From assembly GCA_035629075.1 (NCBI GenBank), contig DASPIK010000010.1:62001-126000 (forward strand): a DNA stretch of 64,000 nt, written 5' to 3'. The position numbers and the translations under genes are program-made. Shown piece by piece: positions 1 to 8,674 of the stretch. The stretch comes from JAEZPW01 sp035629075. Its GTDB lineage: Bacteria > Acidobacteriota > Terriglobia > Terriglobales > Acidobacteriaceae. Under the pieces are notes generated by a model. That model saw only the letters and a list, made by a program, of their open reading frames with translations. It made no database searches and was not told the origin of the DNA. Every line of letters starts with the position of its first letter. Position 1 is the stretch's first letter.

Positions 1-173
1 TCGAGTTCGGCGTACATCTCGAGGATTTCGCGATCGGAAAGGGGGCGCTGGTGAGCGGCCAGCAGCGGCTTGATCGCGTTGAGAATGCCCGTCTCCCAAT
101 CGATGAGCGTGCCGTAGCAGTCGAAGGTGAGGTGTGAGAAGCGAGTGAAGTCGAGAGGACGGTCGTTGGTCAC
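1..173 (-). CDS. HAD-family hydrolase (haloacid dehalogenase type II-like), N-terminal fragment
   Basis: Only the first 57 or so residues are inside the window; the gene runs off the left edge. The translation carries FDCYGTLIDWE, which is HAD motif I with the nucleophilic aspartate, written the way haloacid dehalogenase type II proteins and related phosphatases have it. What follows (ILNAIKPLLAAH) would be the start of the helical cap. I chose the GTG at 173. An in-frame ATG at 215 would add 14 residues, but that stretch is made of the intergenic repeat seen at 174-364, so I think it is leader. Substrate cannot be predicted. The gene is divergent from purL. Confidence 0.75.
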   Translation of the reverse strand, partial: MTNDRPLDFTRFSHLTFDCYGTLIDWETGILNAIKPLLAAHQRPLSDREILEMYAEL

Positions 174-364
174 GAGGGAGTCGTTAGTAGTTCGTGGTTG
201 GTCGTCGGTCGCCATGGGTTTCGGCTTTGTGTGTGATGCCTGAGCATACTCGAGGGTACGACAAAATGCATGGATCCTTCGCTCCGCTCAGGATGACGGG
301 CGCGACTAAGGGCCAAGGACTCACGACCAAGGACCAACGACTAAGAACTAACGACCAACGACTC
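174..364. repeat. Intergenic degenerate tandem repeat (GACCAACGACTA-type)
   Basis: The spacer between the HAD gene and purL holds repeated words of the type GACCAACGACTA, AAGGACCAACGAC and their complements (GTTGGTCGTCGGTC). It flanks a second repeat at 261-297. An open frame runs through it in both directions, but the composition is repetitive and I see no protein family in it. Confidence 0.6.
261..297. repeat. Interspersed palindromic repeat, family A, copy 1
   Basis: A 37-nt unit containing ATCCTTCGCTCCGCTCAGG, differing by one base from the copy at 25022-25058; a diverged copy lies at 29764-29789. The unit has partial dyad symmetry (ATCCT...AGGAT), like REP/BIME sequences. Confidence 0.7.
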
Positions 365-382
365 TCATGCGACAATAGATAC

Positions 383-2830
383 ATGAGCGCGCAAGAAAAG
401 AAGATTACGCCTGAACTGATTCGCGAGCACGGTATTACGCCGGAAGAGTACGACAAGATCCTGAAGTTGATGGGCCGAGAGCCTACGCTCACCGAGTTGG
501 GCATCTTCAGCGTCATGTGGAGCGAGCACTGCTCCTACAAGTCTTCGCGCGTACATTTGAAGCGCCTGCCGACGCGCAGCAAGCTGGTCATGCAGGGTCC
601 GGGCGAGAACGCCGGCATTATCGATGTGGGCGATGGCTGGGCCTGTGCCTTCAAGATCGAATCGCACAATCATCCGTCGTTTATTGAGCCTTTCCAAGGT
701 GCGACGACCGGCGTTGGCGGCATTTTGCGCGACATCTTCACGATGGGCGCGCGTCCTGTGGCCGTCATGGACTCGTTGCGGTTCGGGCCGATTGTGAGCC
801 GGCCGCGTCCCACCGGCACGGGACCGACCACCGAGACCGCGAACGGGTATAACGCGGAGGAAGATCAGGCCACGACCCATCGCAACCACTCGATTCTCGA
901 GGGTGTGGTGAGCGGCGTGGCGTCTTATGGCAATTGTTTCGGCGTGCCGAACGTGGGCGGCGAGACAAAGTTCGAGAGTTGCTATTCGAACAATCCGCTG
1001 GTCAACGCTTTTGCGCTCGGCCTGATGCGCAAGGACAAGATCTTCTACGCCAAGGCTGCAGGTGTCGGCAATCCGGTGATCTATGTCGGGTCGAAGACGG
1101 GCCGCGACGGCATTCACGGTGCGACAATGGCCAGCGAAGAATTCCACGAGGGGTCGGAAGAGAAGCGCCCGAACGTCCAGGTCGGCGATCCGTTCATGGA
1201 GAAGCTGCTGCTCGAAGCGTGCCTCGAAGCGATGGAAACCGGCGCGGTCGTCGGAATTCAGGATATGGGCGCGGCGGGCCTGACATGCTCCACATGCGAG
1301 ATGGGCGGACGCGGCGGCGTGGGACTGGAAATCGAACTCGACCTGGTTCCGCAGCGCGAGACGGGCATGACGCCCTACGAGATCATGCTCAGCGAGTCGC
1401 AGGAACGCATGCTGCTGGTCGCCGAAAAAGGGCGCGAAGAAGAAGTGCTGCGCGTGTTCAGCAAGTGGGGCCTGGATGGCGTCATCATCGGGCAGGTCAT
1501 TGGCGAGAACAAGATGCGCGTGAAACATCACGGGCAGGTGGTCGCCGAAATACCGAATCCGGCACTTACGGACGAAGCTCCGATCTATAACCGTCCGATC
1601 GAGCGCTGGGAGACGCCGGTTGAACGCGAGATGCCCGCCAGTATCATGCTGGGCCAGAAGCAGGACCTCACGGCGGAATTCAAGCAACTGCTGGCTTCCC
1701 AGAACATCTGCTCCACGCGCTGGATCCACGAGCAGTACGACTCGATGGTGCAGACGAATACGGTGGAAGGGCCGGGATTCGGCGATGCAGGCGTGATCCG
1801 GATTAAGGATAATTCGCCGCTGCACGCGATGAATGCAACTACCCCACTCAAGCCAAATGAGGGCTTGAACGGGGCACCAACGCATACGAAGCGCGGATTG
1901 GCGATGGCGCTGGATGGGAACGGGCGCTGGTGCTGGCTGGATCCGAAGCTTGGCGCGATGCATGCGGTTGCCGAGAGCGCGCGAAATGTGGCGTGCACAG
2001 GGGCGACGCCGGTGGCGGCGACTAACTGTCTGAACTTTGGGAATCCCGAGAAACCGCACATTATGTGGCAGTTCTCGCAGGTGATTGACGGTATCACCAA
2101 GGCTTGCGAAGAATTGGAGACGCCGATCACGGGCGGCAACGTCAGCTTCTATAACGAAACGCTGGGTGAAGGGATATACCCCACTCCGGTGATGGGCATC
2201 GTCGGGCTGCTCGAAGATGTGAGCAAGGCCATGAAGCCGGATTTCCGCGAGCCGGGGCGGGCGATCGTTCTGCTGCACGCAGGCGAAGAGGCCGATGCGG
2301 CTGACGTAGAAGCCGAGTTCGGCTCGTCGGAGTACGCGAAGGAGATACTTGGGGCGGTATGGGGATACCCGCCTGAACTTGATCTGGAAAAGGAGGGCGC
2401 GCTCCAGAAAGCGCTGATCGAGATCATCCAGACGGGCCTGGTCGAGAGCGCGCACGATTGTGCCGATGGCGGTTTGGCCGTAGCTCTGGCCGAGTCTGGT
2501 TTTCTGAAGAATGTCGGCGCCCGAGTGAATCTAACAGGTGGAGAAGTTCCCGCCGAATTTGTGCTGTTCGGAGAAGACCCGAGCCGGGTTGTGCTGTCCT
2601 GCGTTGTCGAAAACGTCGAGAAAATCCGGCAGATTGCCGTAAAATACGGGGTAGCAGCAGAACAGATAGGCGAAACCGTTCCCCAACAGTTTGAGTGCGT
2701 AATCGATGGCAAGGCCGTCGTGTCGGCTCCGATCGCAGAGCTGAAAGAAGCTTGGGCGAACGCGCTCAAGCGTGCCCTGCACGCTGATACGGAAGAGCGG
2801 TTGGTGCCCGAAGTGTTGCAGAGAAGCTGA
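383..2830 (+). CDS. purL: Phosphoribosylformylglycinamidine synthase subunit PurL
   Basis: Converts FGAR plus glutamine-derived ammonia and ATP to FGAM, step four of purine synthesis; PurL works with PurQ and PurS in the cytoplasm. The 815 residues include WSEHCSYKSS near the N-terminus, GDGWACAFKIESHNHPS around residues 81-97, and the duplicated PurM-like halves with GGNVSFYNE in the second half. The B. subtilis-type protein is about 740 residues; part of the excess is a roughly 27-residue polar insertion near residues 136-168, just after SLRFGP. The frame is open upstream to 194, but that part is intergenic repeat; ATG 383 starts the conserved region (ITPELIREHGITPEEY). No strong ribosome binding site is visible. 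purF follows 110 nt downstream on the same strand. Confidence 0.96.
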   Translation: MSAQEKKITPELIREHGITPEEYDKILKLMGREPTLTELGIFSVMWSEHCSYKSSRVHLKRLPTRSKLVMQGPGENAGIIDVGDGWACAFKIESHNHPSFIEPFQGATTGVGGILRDIFTMGARPVAVMDSLRFGPIVSRPRPTGTGPTTETANGYNAEEDQATTHRNHSILEGVVSGVASYGNCFGVPNVGGETKFESCYSNNPLVNAFALGLMRKDKIFYAKAAGVGNPVIYVGSKTGRDGIHGATMASEEFHEGSEEKRPNVQVGDPFMEKLLLEACLEAMETGAVVGIQDMGAAGLTCSTCEMGGRGGVGLEIELDLVPQRETGMTPYEIMLSESQERMLLVAEKGREEEVLRVFSKWGLDGVIIGQVIGENKMRVKHHGQVVAEIPNPALTDEAPIYNRPIERWETPVEREMPASIMLGQKQDLTAEFKQLLASQNICSTRWIHEQYDSMVQTNTVEGPGFGDAGVIRIKDNSPLHAMNATTPLKPNEGLNGAPTHTKRGLAMALDGNGRWCWLDPKLGAMHAVAESARNVACTGATPVAATNCLNFGNPEKPHIMWQFSQVIDGITKACEELETPITGGNVSFYNETLGEGIYPTPVMGIVGLLEDVSKAMKPDFREPGRAIVLLHAGEEADAADVEAEFGSSEYAKEILGAVWGYPPELDLEKEGALQKALIEIIQTGLVESAHDCADGGLAVALAESGFLKNVGARVNLTGGEVPAEFVLFGEDPSRVVLSCVVENVEKIRQIAVKYGVAAEQIGETVPQQFECVIDGKAVVSAPIAELKEAWANALKRALHADTEERLVPEVLQRS

Positions 2831-2940
2831 AGGCGCTTTTGGCTGTTGGCTTTCGGCTCTGAGTTCGGACTAAAACGCCGGGACTTTGGGCACTGCCATT
2901 AGCCAAAGGCCGATAACCAACAGCGATCCCATAGGACCCC
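2831..2940. repeat. Intergenic inverted repeat, family D (GCTGTTGGCT / AACCAACAGC)
   Basis: The purL-purF spacer has TTTTGGCTGTTGGCTTTCGG on the left and its imperfect complement ending AACCAACAGC on the right, so the transcript could fold into a long imperfect hairpin. The same words recur at 10484-10600. Confidence 0.5.
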
Positions 2941-4368
2941 ATGTTCGATAAATTTCGTGAAGAGTGTGGCGTCGTAGCCATTTACCAGAATCCTGAGGCG
3001 GCGAAGCTCGCGTACCTGGGGCTGCATGCGTTACAGCATCGCGGCCAGGAATCGGCGGGCATATCAGCGTCGAACGGCGTCACGCTGCATTCGCATAAGG
3101 GCATGGGCCTTGTGGGCGACATCTTCACAGGGCCGGTACTGGACAAGTTGAAGGGCTCCCTGGCCATCGGTCATACGCGTTATTCGACAACGGGCGACTC
3201 GGCGTTGTTGAATTGCCAGCCTCTGATGGTCGAATGCAACAAGGGGCAGATTGCGGTTGCGCACAACGGCAACCTTGTCAACGCGGCCGATATCCGCGCA
3301 CGCCTTGGCGAGGGTGGGTCAATCTTCCAGACGACCAGCGATACCGAAGTCATTCTGCACCTGGTTGCCCACTCAAAAGAAGAGACGCTGGTTGAAGCCA
3401 TTGCGGAGTCGTTGCGCCGGATTGAAGGTGCTTTCTCGGTCGTCATACTCACTCCGGACAGGATCATGGCGGCTCGAGACCCGCGCGGGTTCCGTCCGCT
3501 GTCGATGGGGCGCATCCCTGCGACACCGACCACCCGCCAGGAGTCGATCGTTTTCGCTTCGGAGACGACCGCATTCGACCTGCTGGGGGCTGAATTCATA
3601 CGCGACGTGAAGCCGGGTGAACTCGTCGTGATCGGCCCGGAGGGAACTTCGTCCATCGACTTTGCCCCGCCGATGCCGCAGTCTGCCTGCATCTTCGAGC
3701 ACGTTTACTTCGCGCGTCCTGACAGCTACGTGTTCGGGCGCTCGGTGAACGAGAGCCGTGAAGCGATGGGGCGGCAACTCGCGCGCGAGTCTGCGGTGGA
3801 TGCCGACATAGTCGTTGCCGTGCCGGATTCCGGCGTTCCAGCCGCAGTGGGATTCGCGGCGGAAAGCGGCATCCCGTATCGAGTGGGACTGGTGCGCAGC
3901 CACTATGTTGGCCGGACTTTCATTGAGCCAGAGCAAGGGATGCGCGATTTCGGCGTGAAGCTGAAGCTGAACCCCGTGAAGAGCATCATCCAGGGGAAGC
4001 GCGTAATCCTTATCGATGACTCGATCGTGCGCGGTACGACGAGCAAGAAAATCGTTCGGCTCATCCGGAATGCCGGGGCGAAAGAAGTGCACATGCGGAT
4101 CTCGTGTCCACCGACGATCTCGCCCTGTTACTACGGTGTGGATACGCCCAGCAAGAAGCAACTGATCGCCGCCAACAAGTCGATTGAGGAAATTCGAGAA
4201 TTCGTGGGCGCAGACTCGCTGGCGTATCTTTCGATGGAAGGTCTTAAGGCAGCGTGTGGTGATGGCCTGGAAAACACGTACTGCACTGCCTGTTACACCG
4301 GCGACTATCCGACCGACTGGGTAGGCATCGAGGATATTCAGCCAGCAGTGGTGACGAAGATTGGATGA
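2941..4368 (+). CDS. purF: Amidophosphoribosyltransferase PurF
   Basis: Catalyses the first committed step of purine synthesis, PRPP plus glutamine to 5-phosphoribosylamine. The N-terminal Ntn glutaminase domain begins MFDKFREEC; Cys9 is the catalytic residue after a short propeptide, followed by LHALQHRGQESAGI. The C-terminal phosphoribosyltransferase domain carries the PRPP loop VILIDDSIVRGTT near residues 354-366. Cys250, Cys389 or Cys396, Cys448 and Cys451 match the Bacillus-type enzymes that bind a 4Fe-4S cluster. Length (475) is normal. AGGA lies four bases before the ATG. It is probably co-transcribed with purL and ends before the hairpin at 4417-4457. Confidence 0.96.
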   Translation: MFDKFREECGVVAIYQNPEAAKLAYLGLHALQHRGQESAGISASNGVTLHSHKGMGLVGDIFTGPVLDKLKGSLAIGHTRYSTTGDSALLNCQPLMVECNKGQIAVAHNGNLVNAADIRARLGEGGSIFQTTSDTEVILHLVAHSKEETLVEAIAESLRRIEGAFSVVILTPDRIMAARDPRGFRPLSMGRIPATPTTRQESIVFASETTAFDLLGAEFIRDVKPGELVVIGPEGTSSIDFAPPMPQSACIFEHVYFARPDSYVFGRSVNESREAMGRQLARESAVDADIVVAVPDSGVPAAVGFAAESGIPYRVGLVRSHYVGRTFIEPEQGMRDFGVKLKLNPVKSIIQGKRVILIDDSIVRGTTSKKIVRLIRNAGAKEVHMRISCPPTISPCYYGVDTPSKKQLIAANKSIEEIREFVGADSLAYLSMEGLKAACGDGLENTYCTACYTGDYPTDWVGIEDIQPAVVTKIG

Positions 4369-4398
4369 TTGGATGATTGAATGATTTGATGATTGAAG
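4362..4398. repeat. Tandem GGATGATT-type repeat, family C
   Basis: TTGGATGATT units in tandem begin inside the last codons of purF and continue past its stop. Related tracts sit at 4829-4858 (inverted), 24893-24927 and 29644-29690, each next to a gene end. Confidence 0.6.
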
Positions 4399-4416
4399 GC
4401 TCAGCAGTAATTAGAC

Positions 4417-4457
4417 GGCCCACATTAGCTCATCGCTCATGTGGGCCATTCCGTTTT
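4417..4457 (+). terminator. Rho-independent terminator candidate after purF
   Basis: Perfect 9-bp stem GGCCCACAT (4417-4425) / ATGTGGGCC (4439-4447) with a 13-nt loop, followed nearby by TTTT at 4454-4457. Position fits the end of the purL-purF unit. Confidence 0.6.
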
Positions 4458-4517
4458 CGGCGGGTACAAGATCAGAGGATTGGATCATTTGGTGAATGCT
4501 GCCTTGCTTCAGCGAGC

Positions 4518-4769
4518 TCAGTTCTGATCTGAAGTCCGCTTCTTGCGACGGCCACCGCGCGACTTAGTTCGGGTCTGCGCGGTTTCGTTTCTGTTGCCGA
4601 AAATCGTCTGGAATTTTTGTTCGGTGAAGAACACGATGCTACCCAGCCCGAGTCGATCGTATATCTCAGCTCGCCACCGCGTAATAACCACAAAGAGCAC
4701 AAATAGCGTGATCATTTCGCGCAGAACTTCGAGTTGATCGCCTGGAAACAGCCATTCCAATAGTTTCAT
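4518..4769 (-). CDS. Small hypothetical protein with one membrane segment
   Basis: An 83-residue frame starting MKLLEWLFPGDQ. Residues near 18-30 (MITLFVLFVVITRW) could form one membrane helix, and the C-terminus is very basic (RGGRRKKR). I recognise no family. An in-frame ATG at 4775 is equally possible. It is bounded by the purF terminator on one side and a family C repeat on the other. It could be non-coding; it is kept because of the coherent hydrophobic segment with a positively charged tail. Confidence 0.35.
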   Translation of the reverse strand: MKLLEWLFPGDQLEVLREMITLFVLFVVITRWRAEIYDRLGLGSIVFFTEQKFQTIFGNRNETAQTRTKSRGGRRKKRTSDQN

Positions 4770-4828
4770 GTTCATCAATGGCCGGATGTCTATCCGAGTG
4801 GCAGCTAAGTCGCGCCTGCTCGTCAATC

Positions 4829-4858
4829 ATCAAATCGTAGAATCATTGAATCATCCAA
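4829..4858. repeat. Family C repeat, inverted copy
   Basis: AATCATTGAATCATCCAATT is the complement of the GGATGATT-type tract after purF. It overlaps the stop region of the membrane protein gene at 4851. Confidence 0.5.
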
Positions 4859-5906
4859 TTTCCGCCGGCGGAGGCGTTGGCCACATCATTGCTGCCAAAG
4901 GTTCGTATCGCGGCGCGAAGAAGTGCAGTGCGTAGGACTGGAAGAAGACGGCGATCGGCACGGATAGGGTCGCCATGACAGTGATCATCAGCGCGAAGGC
5001 GATGACGACGAACAGGATCAGCATGGTGACAGTGAAGGCACTCCAGGCAATGCTGCCACCGGCTCCGAAGATGCCGAGCGCAACCGCGATCAAGACAGCG
5101 GGAACCACCAATATGACGATCAATGCCAGGCTGATGATAGCGACGATGATGCCGGCGGCCATGGCCAACACGATCTTGAATCCCACATACCCGGCATAGC
5201 TTCCTTTTTGCGCGCGGAGAGCGAGTATCAGCCTGCGCCATCCCTCCATTGGGCTGATTCCCTCGGCCGCCATCATCGGGACAACGAAATCTTTCGTGAG
5301 CACCCAGATCAGCAATCCGGCAAGAATAACGATGATCGCGAGTCCTACTAATACTGTCCCGCCCAGAATGAGCAGGAGGAGATGTTCGCGCGGAGCTCTG
5401 AACACGCCCGCACGCCAAGCCGCAAGCACCGGAAGACCAAAGAAGATTGCGTAGATCCCCAGCATGATGAGCGTGAACACAAGCTGCCACAGGAACAAGG
5501 CGTTTCCGTGAAGCTTCCAACGCCGCCAGCCCTGACGAATGCGGGGTTGTCCGGTAATGACGCCCTCAAAGAGAACGAACCGGAGCACGCTAGATACGTA
5601 GAGGAACAGCAGGTAGACCACAACAAAGATGACGGCCGCGAGAAGAATCCAAGGCAACACCTTCTCCAGCGGGGGCCATGTGAATGGCGCGGCAGCGAAT
5701 CCCTGCGAAGAGCCCGACTGTGACGGCGCGCTGCCTCCGAAATTCCCGCTAGGCACGCCGCCGCCGTTCGACATCTCTCCGGTGAAAAAGGCCAGGAAGG
5801 CAAACCGCAACCAGATTCCCAGTCGAAACGGCTGAAACAGTACTGCTCGTACGCGGTTCATGGCAGGCTTCACCGCGTCGATCGCATTGATTGGCGCCGG
5901 GGTCAT
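4851..5906 (-). CDS. Polytopic membrane protein of unknown function
   Basis: 351 residues. The N-terminal stretch PFRLGIWLRFAFLAFFTGEMSNGGG is followed by a Gly/Ser/Pro-rich loop and then about six strongly hydrophobic segments (for example VLPWILLAAVIFVVVYLLFL and TVTMLILFVVIAFALMITVM). A conserved-looking soluble loop MAAEGISPMEGWRRL lies between segments. The layout resembles conserved acidobacterial membrane proteins without assigned function; I do not recognise a catalytic motif. No clear ribosome binding site is seen before the ATG at 5906. Transcription is opposite to purF. Confidence 0.75.
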   Translation of the reverse strand: MTPAPINAIDAVKPAMNRVRAVLFQPFRLGIWLRFAFLAFFTGEMSNGGGVPSGNFGGSAPSQSGSSQGFAAAPFTWPPLEKVLPWILLAAVIFVVVYLLFLYVSSVLRFVLFEGVITGQPRIRQGWRRWKLHGNALFLWQLVFTLIMLGIYAIFFGLPVLAAWRAGVFRAPREHLLLLILGGTVLVGLAIIVILAGLLIWVLTKDFVVPMMAAEGISPMEGWRRLILALRAQKGSYAGYVGFKIVLAMAAGIIVAIISLALIVILVVPAVLIAVALGIFGAGGSIAWSAFTVTMLILFVVIAFALMITVMATLSVPIAVFFQSYALHFFAPRYEPLAAMMWPTPPPAEIG

Positions 5907-5964
5907 AGCCAGAAAGGTTACCGTGCTTCGACGAGTCTTGAAAGGAGAATTGAAGAACCGGGTA

Positions 5965-6018
5965 ATCGGGCGATCGGGCCATTTGAGCTATCGGGCCATC
6001 GGCCATCGGGCCATCGGC
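5965..6018. repeat. Tandem ATCGGGCCATCGG-type repeat, family E
   Basis: Several near-identical copies of CGGGCCATCGG in tandem between the membrane protein gene and the next rightward gene. A short hairpin (AGTGAC...GTCACT) lies further on at about 6119-6137. Confidence 0.6.
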
Positions 6019-6207
6019 ACGAAAGGTGTCGATGTGGGGTGAGGAGTGTTGACGCTGTGAGACAGCGTTTAAGTAACTTTCGGCAGGTGCTGTAATCACG
6101 AGTCGGTCCCATCGGTTCCGAGTGACGAGAAAGTCACTTACAGCCGAAACATTGGGTATGTAAGTATCTGCGTCAAAGAAACAATTTTCATGCCGAGGGG
6201 GCTGTGT

Positions 6208-6492
6208 ATGTACGCACCTGAGGTCAACGTTCGCGTATTCCCGGGGCTGGAGACGGATTCGGCACAGTTGGCACTGCAACGCCTGGCCGTCGCTGAGCGG
6301 GAAGAACCGCGTGCGGCAATAAGGCCGACAGCGCGCAGGGCCAACGGAACCTTATCCTTCATACCGGTCGAGTTCATCATGTTTTGCGCGTCGATGGGTG
6401 TTTTTGTGGGCCTGTACCTCTGGTCGAACGGGAGATTGCAGCCGGCTGTGCGGGTCGCACAGGCGCTGCTAGGCCAAGTGGGGCTCCGGTAG
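6208..6492 (+). CDS. Small hypothetical protein with one membrane segment
   Basis: 94 residues from ATG 6208. GAGGGGG at 6195-6201 sits seven bases upstream and decides this start over the ATG at 6190. The N-terminal half is soluble (YAPEVNVRVFPGLE), then RRANGTLSFIPVEFIMFCASMGVFVGLYLW gives one membrane helix with a basic residue cluster before it. No known family is recognised. It is followed by a strong bidirectional terminator, which supports it being a transcribed unit. Confidence 0.5.
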   Translation: MYAPEVNVRVFPGLETDSAQLALQRLAVAEREEPRAAIRPTARRANGTLSFIPVEFIMFCASMGVFVGLYLWSNGRLQPAVRVAQALLGQVGLR

Positions 6493-6590
6493 GTAAGGGC
6501 TTCGATTGCGTGCGCCGTAACACCTCCGGTTCGGCGTACGAAAATGCACTCGCTCGTAAGCAGTAGTAAAGTATCGCTCCAAAGCTAAAA

Positions 6591-6625
6591 GGCCGGGTCA
6601 CTGTGACCCGGCCCCTTCTTTTTAC
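6591..6625. terminator. Strong bidirectional terminator
   Basis: Perfect 11-bp inverted repeat GGCCGGGTCAC / GTGACCCGGCC (6591-6601 and 6603-6613). A T-rich tract follows on the plus side (TTCTTTTT), and A-rich sequence on the other side gives a U tract for leftward transcripts. It lies between convergent genes ending at 6492 and 6638. Confidence 0.8.
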
Positions 6626-6637
6626 TTCGGTTCAGAC

Positions 6638-8674
6638 TTACCAAACGCGGCAGGCGTTTGCACTGACCATCGGCTGGCCAGCCTTGCAGCTGAACGCCTT
6701 CTGGAACGCCTCGGAGTTCACAACCACGCCGTTGACGCGGAACTCTCCCGGCGAGTGCGGGTCGGTGACGGCGAGCACGCGGGCGGTTTCCGGCGTTACG
6801 TTCTGGCACCAGACCTGTGCCCAGCCGAGGAAGAAGCGCTGCTCCGGCGTGAAACCTTCCATTTCAGGAAGGATCGCTTCGGGTTTGTTCTTCTTGCGTT
6901 CCTGCATGGCCATGTAAGCCAACAGGACGCCGCCGTTATCGGAAGTGTTCTCGCCCAGGGTCAGCTTACCGTTGAGCTTCACCCCTTCGACAGGCGAGTA
7001 CTGCTCGTACTGCTGCACGAGGCAGTTGGTACGCTGTTCGAACTCGGCCTTGTCGGTGTCGGTCCACCAGCTCTTGAGGTTGCCGTCGCCGTCGAACTTG
7101 GCACCCTGATCGTCGAAGCCGTGGGTGAGTTCATGGCCGATGACAGCGCCGATTCCGCCGTAGTTCACGGCATCATCGCGCGTTGCATGGTAGAACGGAA
7201 CCTGCAGGATGCCAGCCGGGAAGTTGATGTTGTTCTGTGACGGGCTGTAGTAAGCGTTGACGGTCGGAGGCGTCATGCTCCATTCCAGCTTATCAACGGG
7301 CTTTCCGATTTTATTTAGCTGGCGGCGCACTTCGAATTCGTCTGCGCGCTGCGTGTTGCCGACGAAGTCATTGGGCAGGATTTTGACGGAGCTGTAGTCG
7401 CGCCACCTGTCCGGGTAGCCGATCTTGTTGGTGACCTTTGCGAGCTTTTCCTCGCCCTTCTTCTTTGTTTCGTCGCTCATCCAGGTCAGCGTCTTGAGGT
7501 CGGCACCCATTGCGTGCTCGATGCCGTTGACGAGTTCAAGTGTGCGTTGCTTGGCTTCGGGCGGGAAGTTCTTGGCCACATAAAGCTGGCCGAGCGCTTC
7601 GCCGAGGGCGCCGTCAGTGTACTGGGTGCAGCGCTTCCAACGCGCTTCCAGTTCCTTCTGGCCGCGCAGGTACTTGTTCCAGAAATTGAAGTTTTCCTGA
7701 ACGAATGCGTCGGAGAGCATGGACGACATGGAACGTACATACTTCCAGCGAAGATAAGTCTTCCAGTCTTCGAGAGGGACCGTCTCCAGAGCCTTGTTGA
7801 TAGCCTTGAAGAATTCGGGGTTTGCGACGTTCAAGTCGGTGAACTTCGGCGCTCCAGTGCCGACGAAGAACTTATTGATCTCGAAGTTCGGCGCGATCTT
7901 GTCCAGTTCGGCCACGGTCATCTTGTGGTCGCGATTGCGCGGGTCGCGGCGGGCGACGCGGTCCATGTTGGCCTTGGCCAGTTCGGTTTCAACAGCCATC
8001 ACCTTGGCGGCCAGCGCCGCGGCGGCTTCCGGTTTCTCACCCGAGAGTTCGAACATCTTCTGCACGTGGGCGACGTAGCGCTGCTGCGTTTCCTTCGACT
8101 TGGCGTCTTCCTTCAGATAGTACTCGCGATCCGGCAGCGAAATGCCACCATCGCCTACGTGAGCGATCGTTATGCGGGCGTCGTGCAGGTCGGCCGCAGC
8201 CCCGAAGCCAAACAGCGTGCCGACGCCCTCCTTATAGAGGTGGGCGACTTCGGCCATGAGTTCGCTGCGGTTCTTGATGGCGTTGATGCGCTGCAAGCCC
8301 GCCTGGAGTGGTTTCGCCCCGGCAGCGTTTACGGCCTTCTCGTCCATGCAAGCGGCATAGTAGTCGCCGACCTTCTGCTGGATGGCATCGCGCTTTGTGC
8401 CCGGCTTGGAGTAGGTCTCAAGAATGTCGTGCAAAACAACACGGTTGCGCTCGGCTAGTTCATCGAAGCGCCCCCATCGTGTCTTGTCGCCGGGAATCGG
8501 GTTGTTCGCCATCCAACTGCCGCAGGCGAACTTGTAGAAGTTGACGCAAGGATCGACCGACTTGTCCAGAGCTTTGACTTCGAACGTCTGGGTGCCGGCG
8601 TTCGCATTGCCCGCCTGCGCTAGCGCAAGTCCGGCAAAGGCGAGTACAAACGCGCACAATTTCAGAAGACGCAT
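6638..8674 (-). CDS. M13-family (neprilysin/PepO-like) zinc metallopeptidase, exported
   Basis: Zinc endopeptidase cleaving oligopeptides outside the cytoplasm. Signal peptide MRLLKLCAFVLAFAGLALAQA, then the M13 N-terminal domain. The zinc site VIGHELTHGFDD has His514 and His518, and the third ligand region GENTSDNGG lies near residue 575. The upstream substrate-binding stretch NNINFPAGIL and the C-terminal CRVW are also typical of the family. 678 residues is the usual length. GAGGAA lies four bases before the ATG. No partner genes are adjacent. Confidence 0.95.
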   Translation of the reverse strand: MRLLKLCAFVLAFAGLALAQAGNANAGTQTFEVKALDKSVDPCVNFYKFACGSWMANNPIPGDKTRWGRFDELAERNRVVLHDILETYSKPGTKRDAIQQKVGDYYAACMDEKAVNAAGAKPLQAGLQRINAIKNRSELMAEVAHLYKEGVGTLFGFGAAADLHDARITIAHVGDGGISLPDREYYLKEDAKSKETQQRYVAHVQKMFELSGEKPEAAAALAAKVMAVETELAKANMDRVARRDPRNRDHKMTVAELDKIAPNFEINKFFVGTGAPKFTDLNVANPEFFKAINKALETVPLEDWKTYLRWKYVRSMSSMLSDAFVQENFNFWNKYLRGQKELEARWKRCTQYTDGALGEALGQLYVAKNFPPEAKQRTLELVNGIEHAMGADLKTLTWMSDETKKKGEEKLAKVTNKIGYPDRWRDYSSVKILPNDFVGNTQRADEFEVRRQLNKIGKPVDKLEWSMTPPTVNAYYSPSQNNINFPAGILQVPFYHATRDDAVNYGGIGAVIGHELTHGFDDQGAKFDGDGNLKSWWTDTDKAEFEQRTNCLVQQYEQYSPVEGVKLNGKLTLGENTSDNGGVLLAYMAMQERKKNKPEAILPEMEGFTPEQRFFLGWAQVWCQNVTPETARVLAVTDPHSPGEFRVNGVVVNSEAFQKAFSCKAGQPMVSANACRVW

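Noticed and set aside
365..2455. 696-codon open frame opposite purL
   Set aside because: Antisense shadow of a strongly conserved gene; the translation is Arg/His/Leu-rich and shows no family.
4472..4702. 76-codon frame overlapping the small membrane protein
   Set aside because: Alternative frame without a coherent hydrophobic segment; the 4518-4769 frame is the better candidate.
6480..6545. CTCCGGTAGGTAAGGG resembling part of a c-di-GMP (GEMM) riboswitch
   Set aside because: It overlaps the end of a small gene, lacks the rest of the fold and is not upstream of a gene on that strand.
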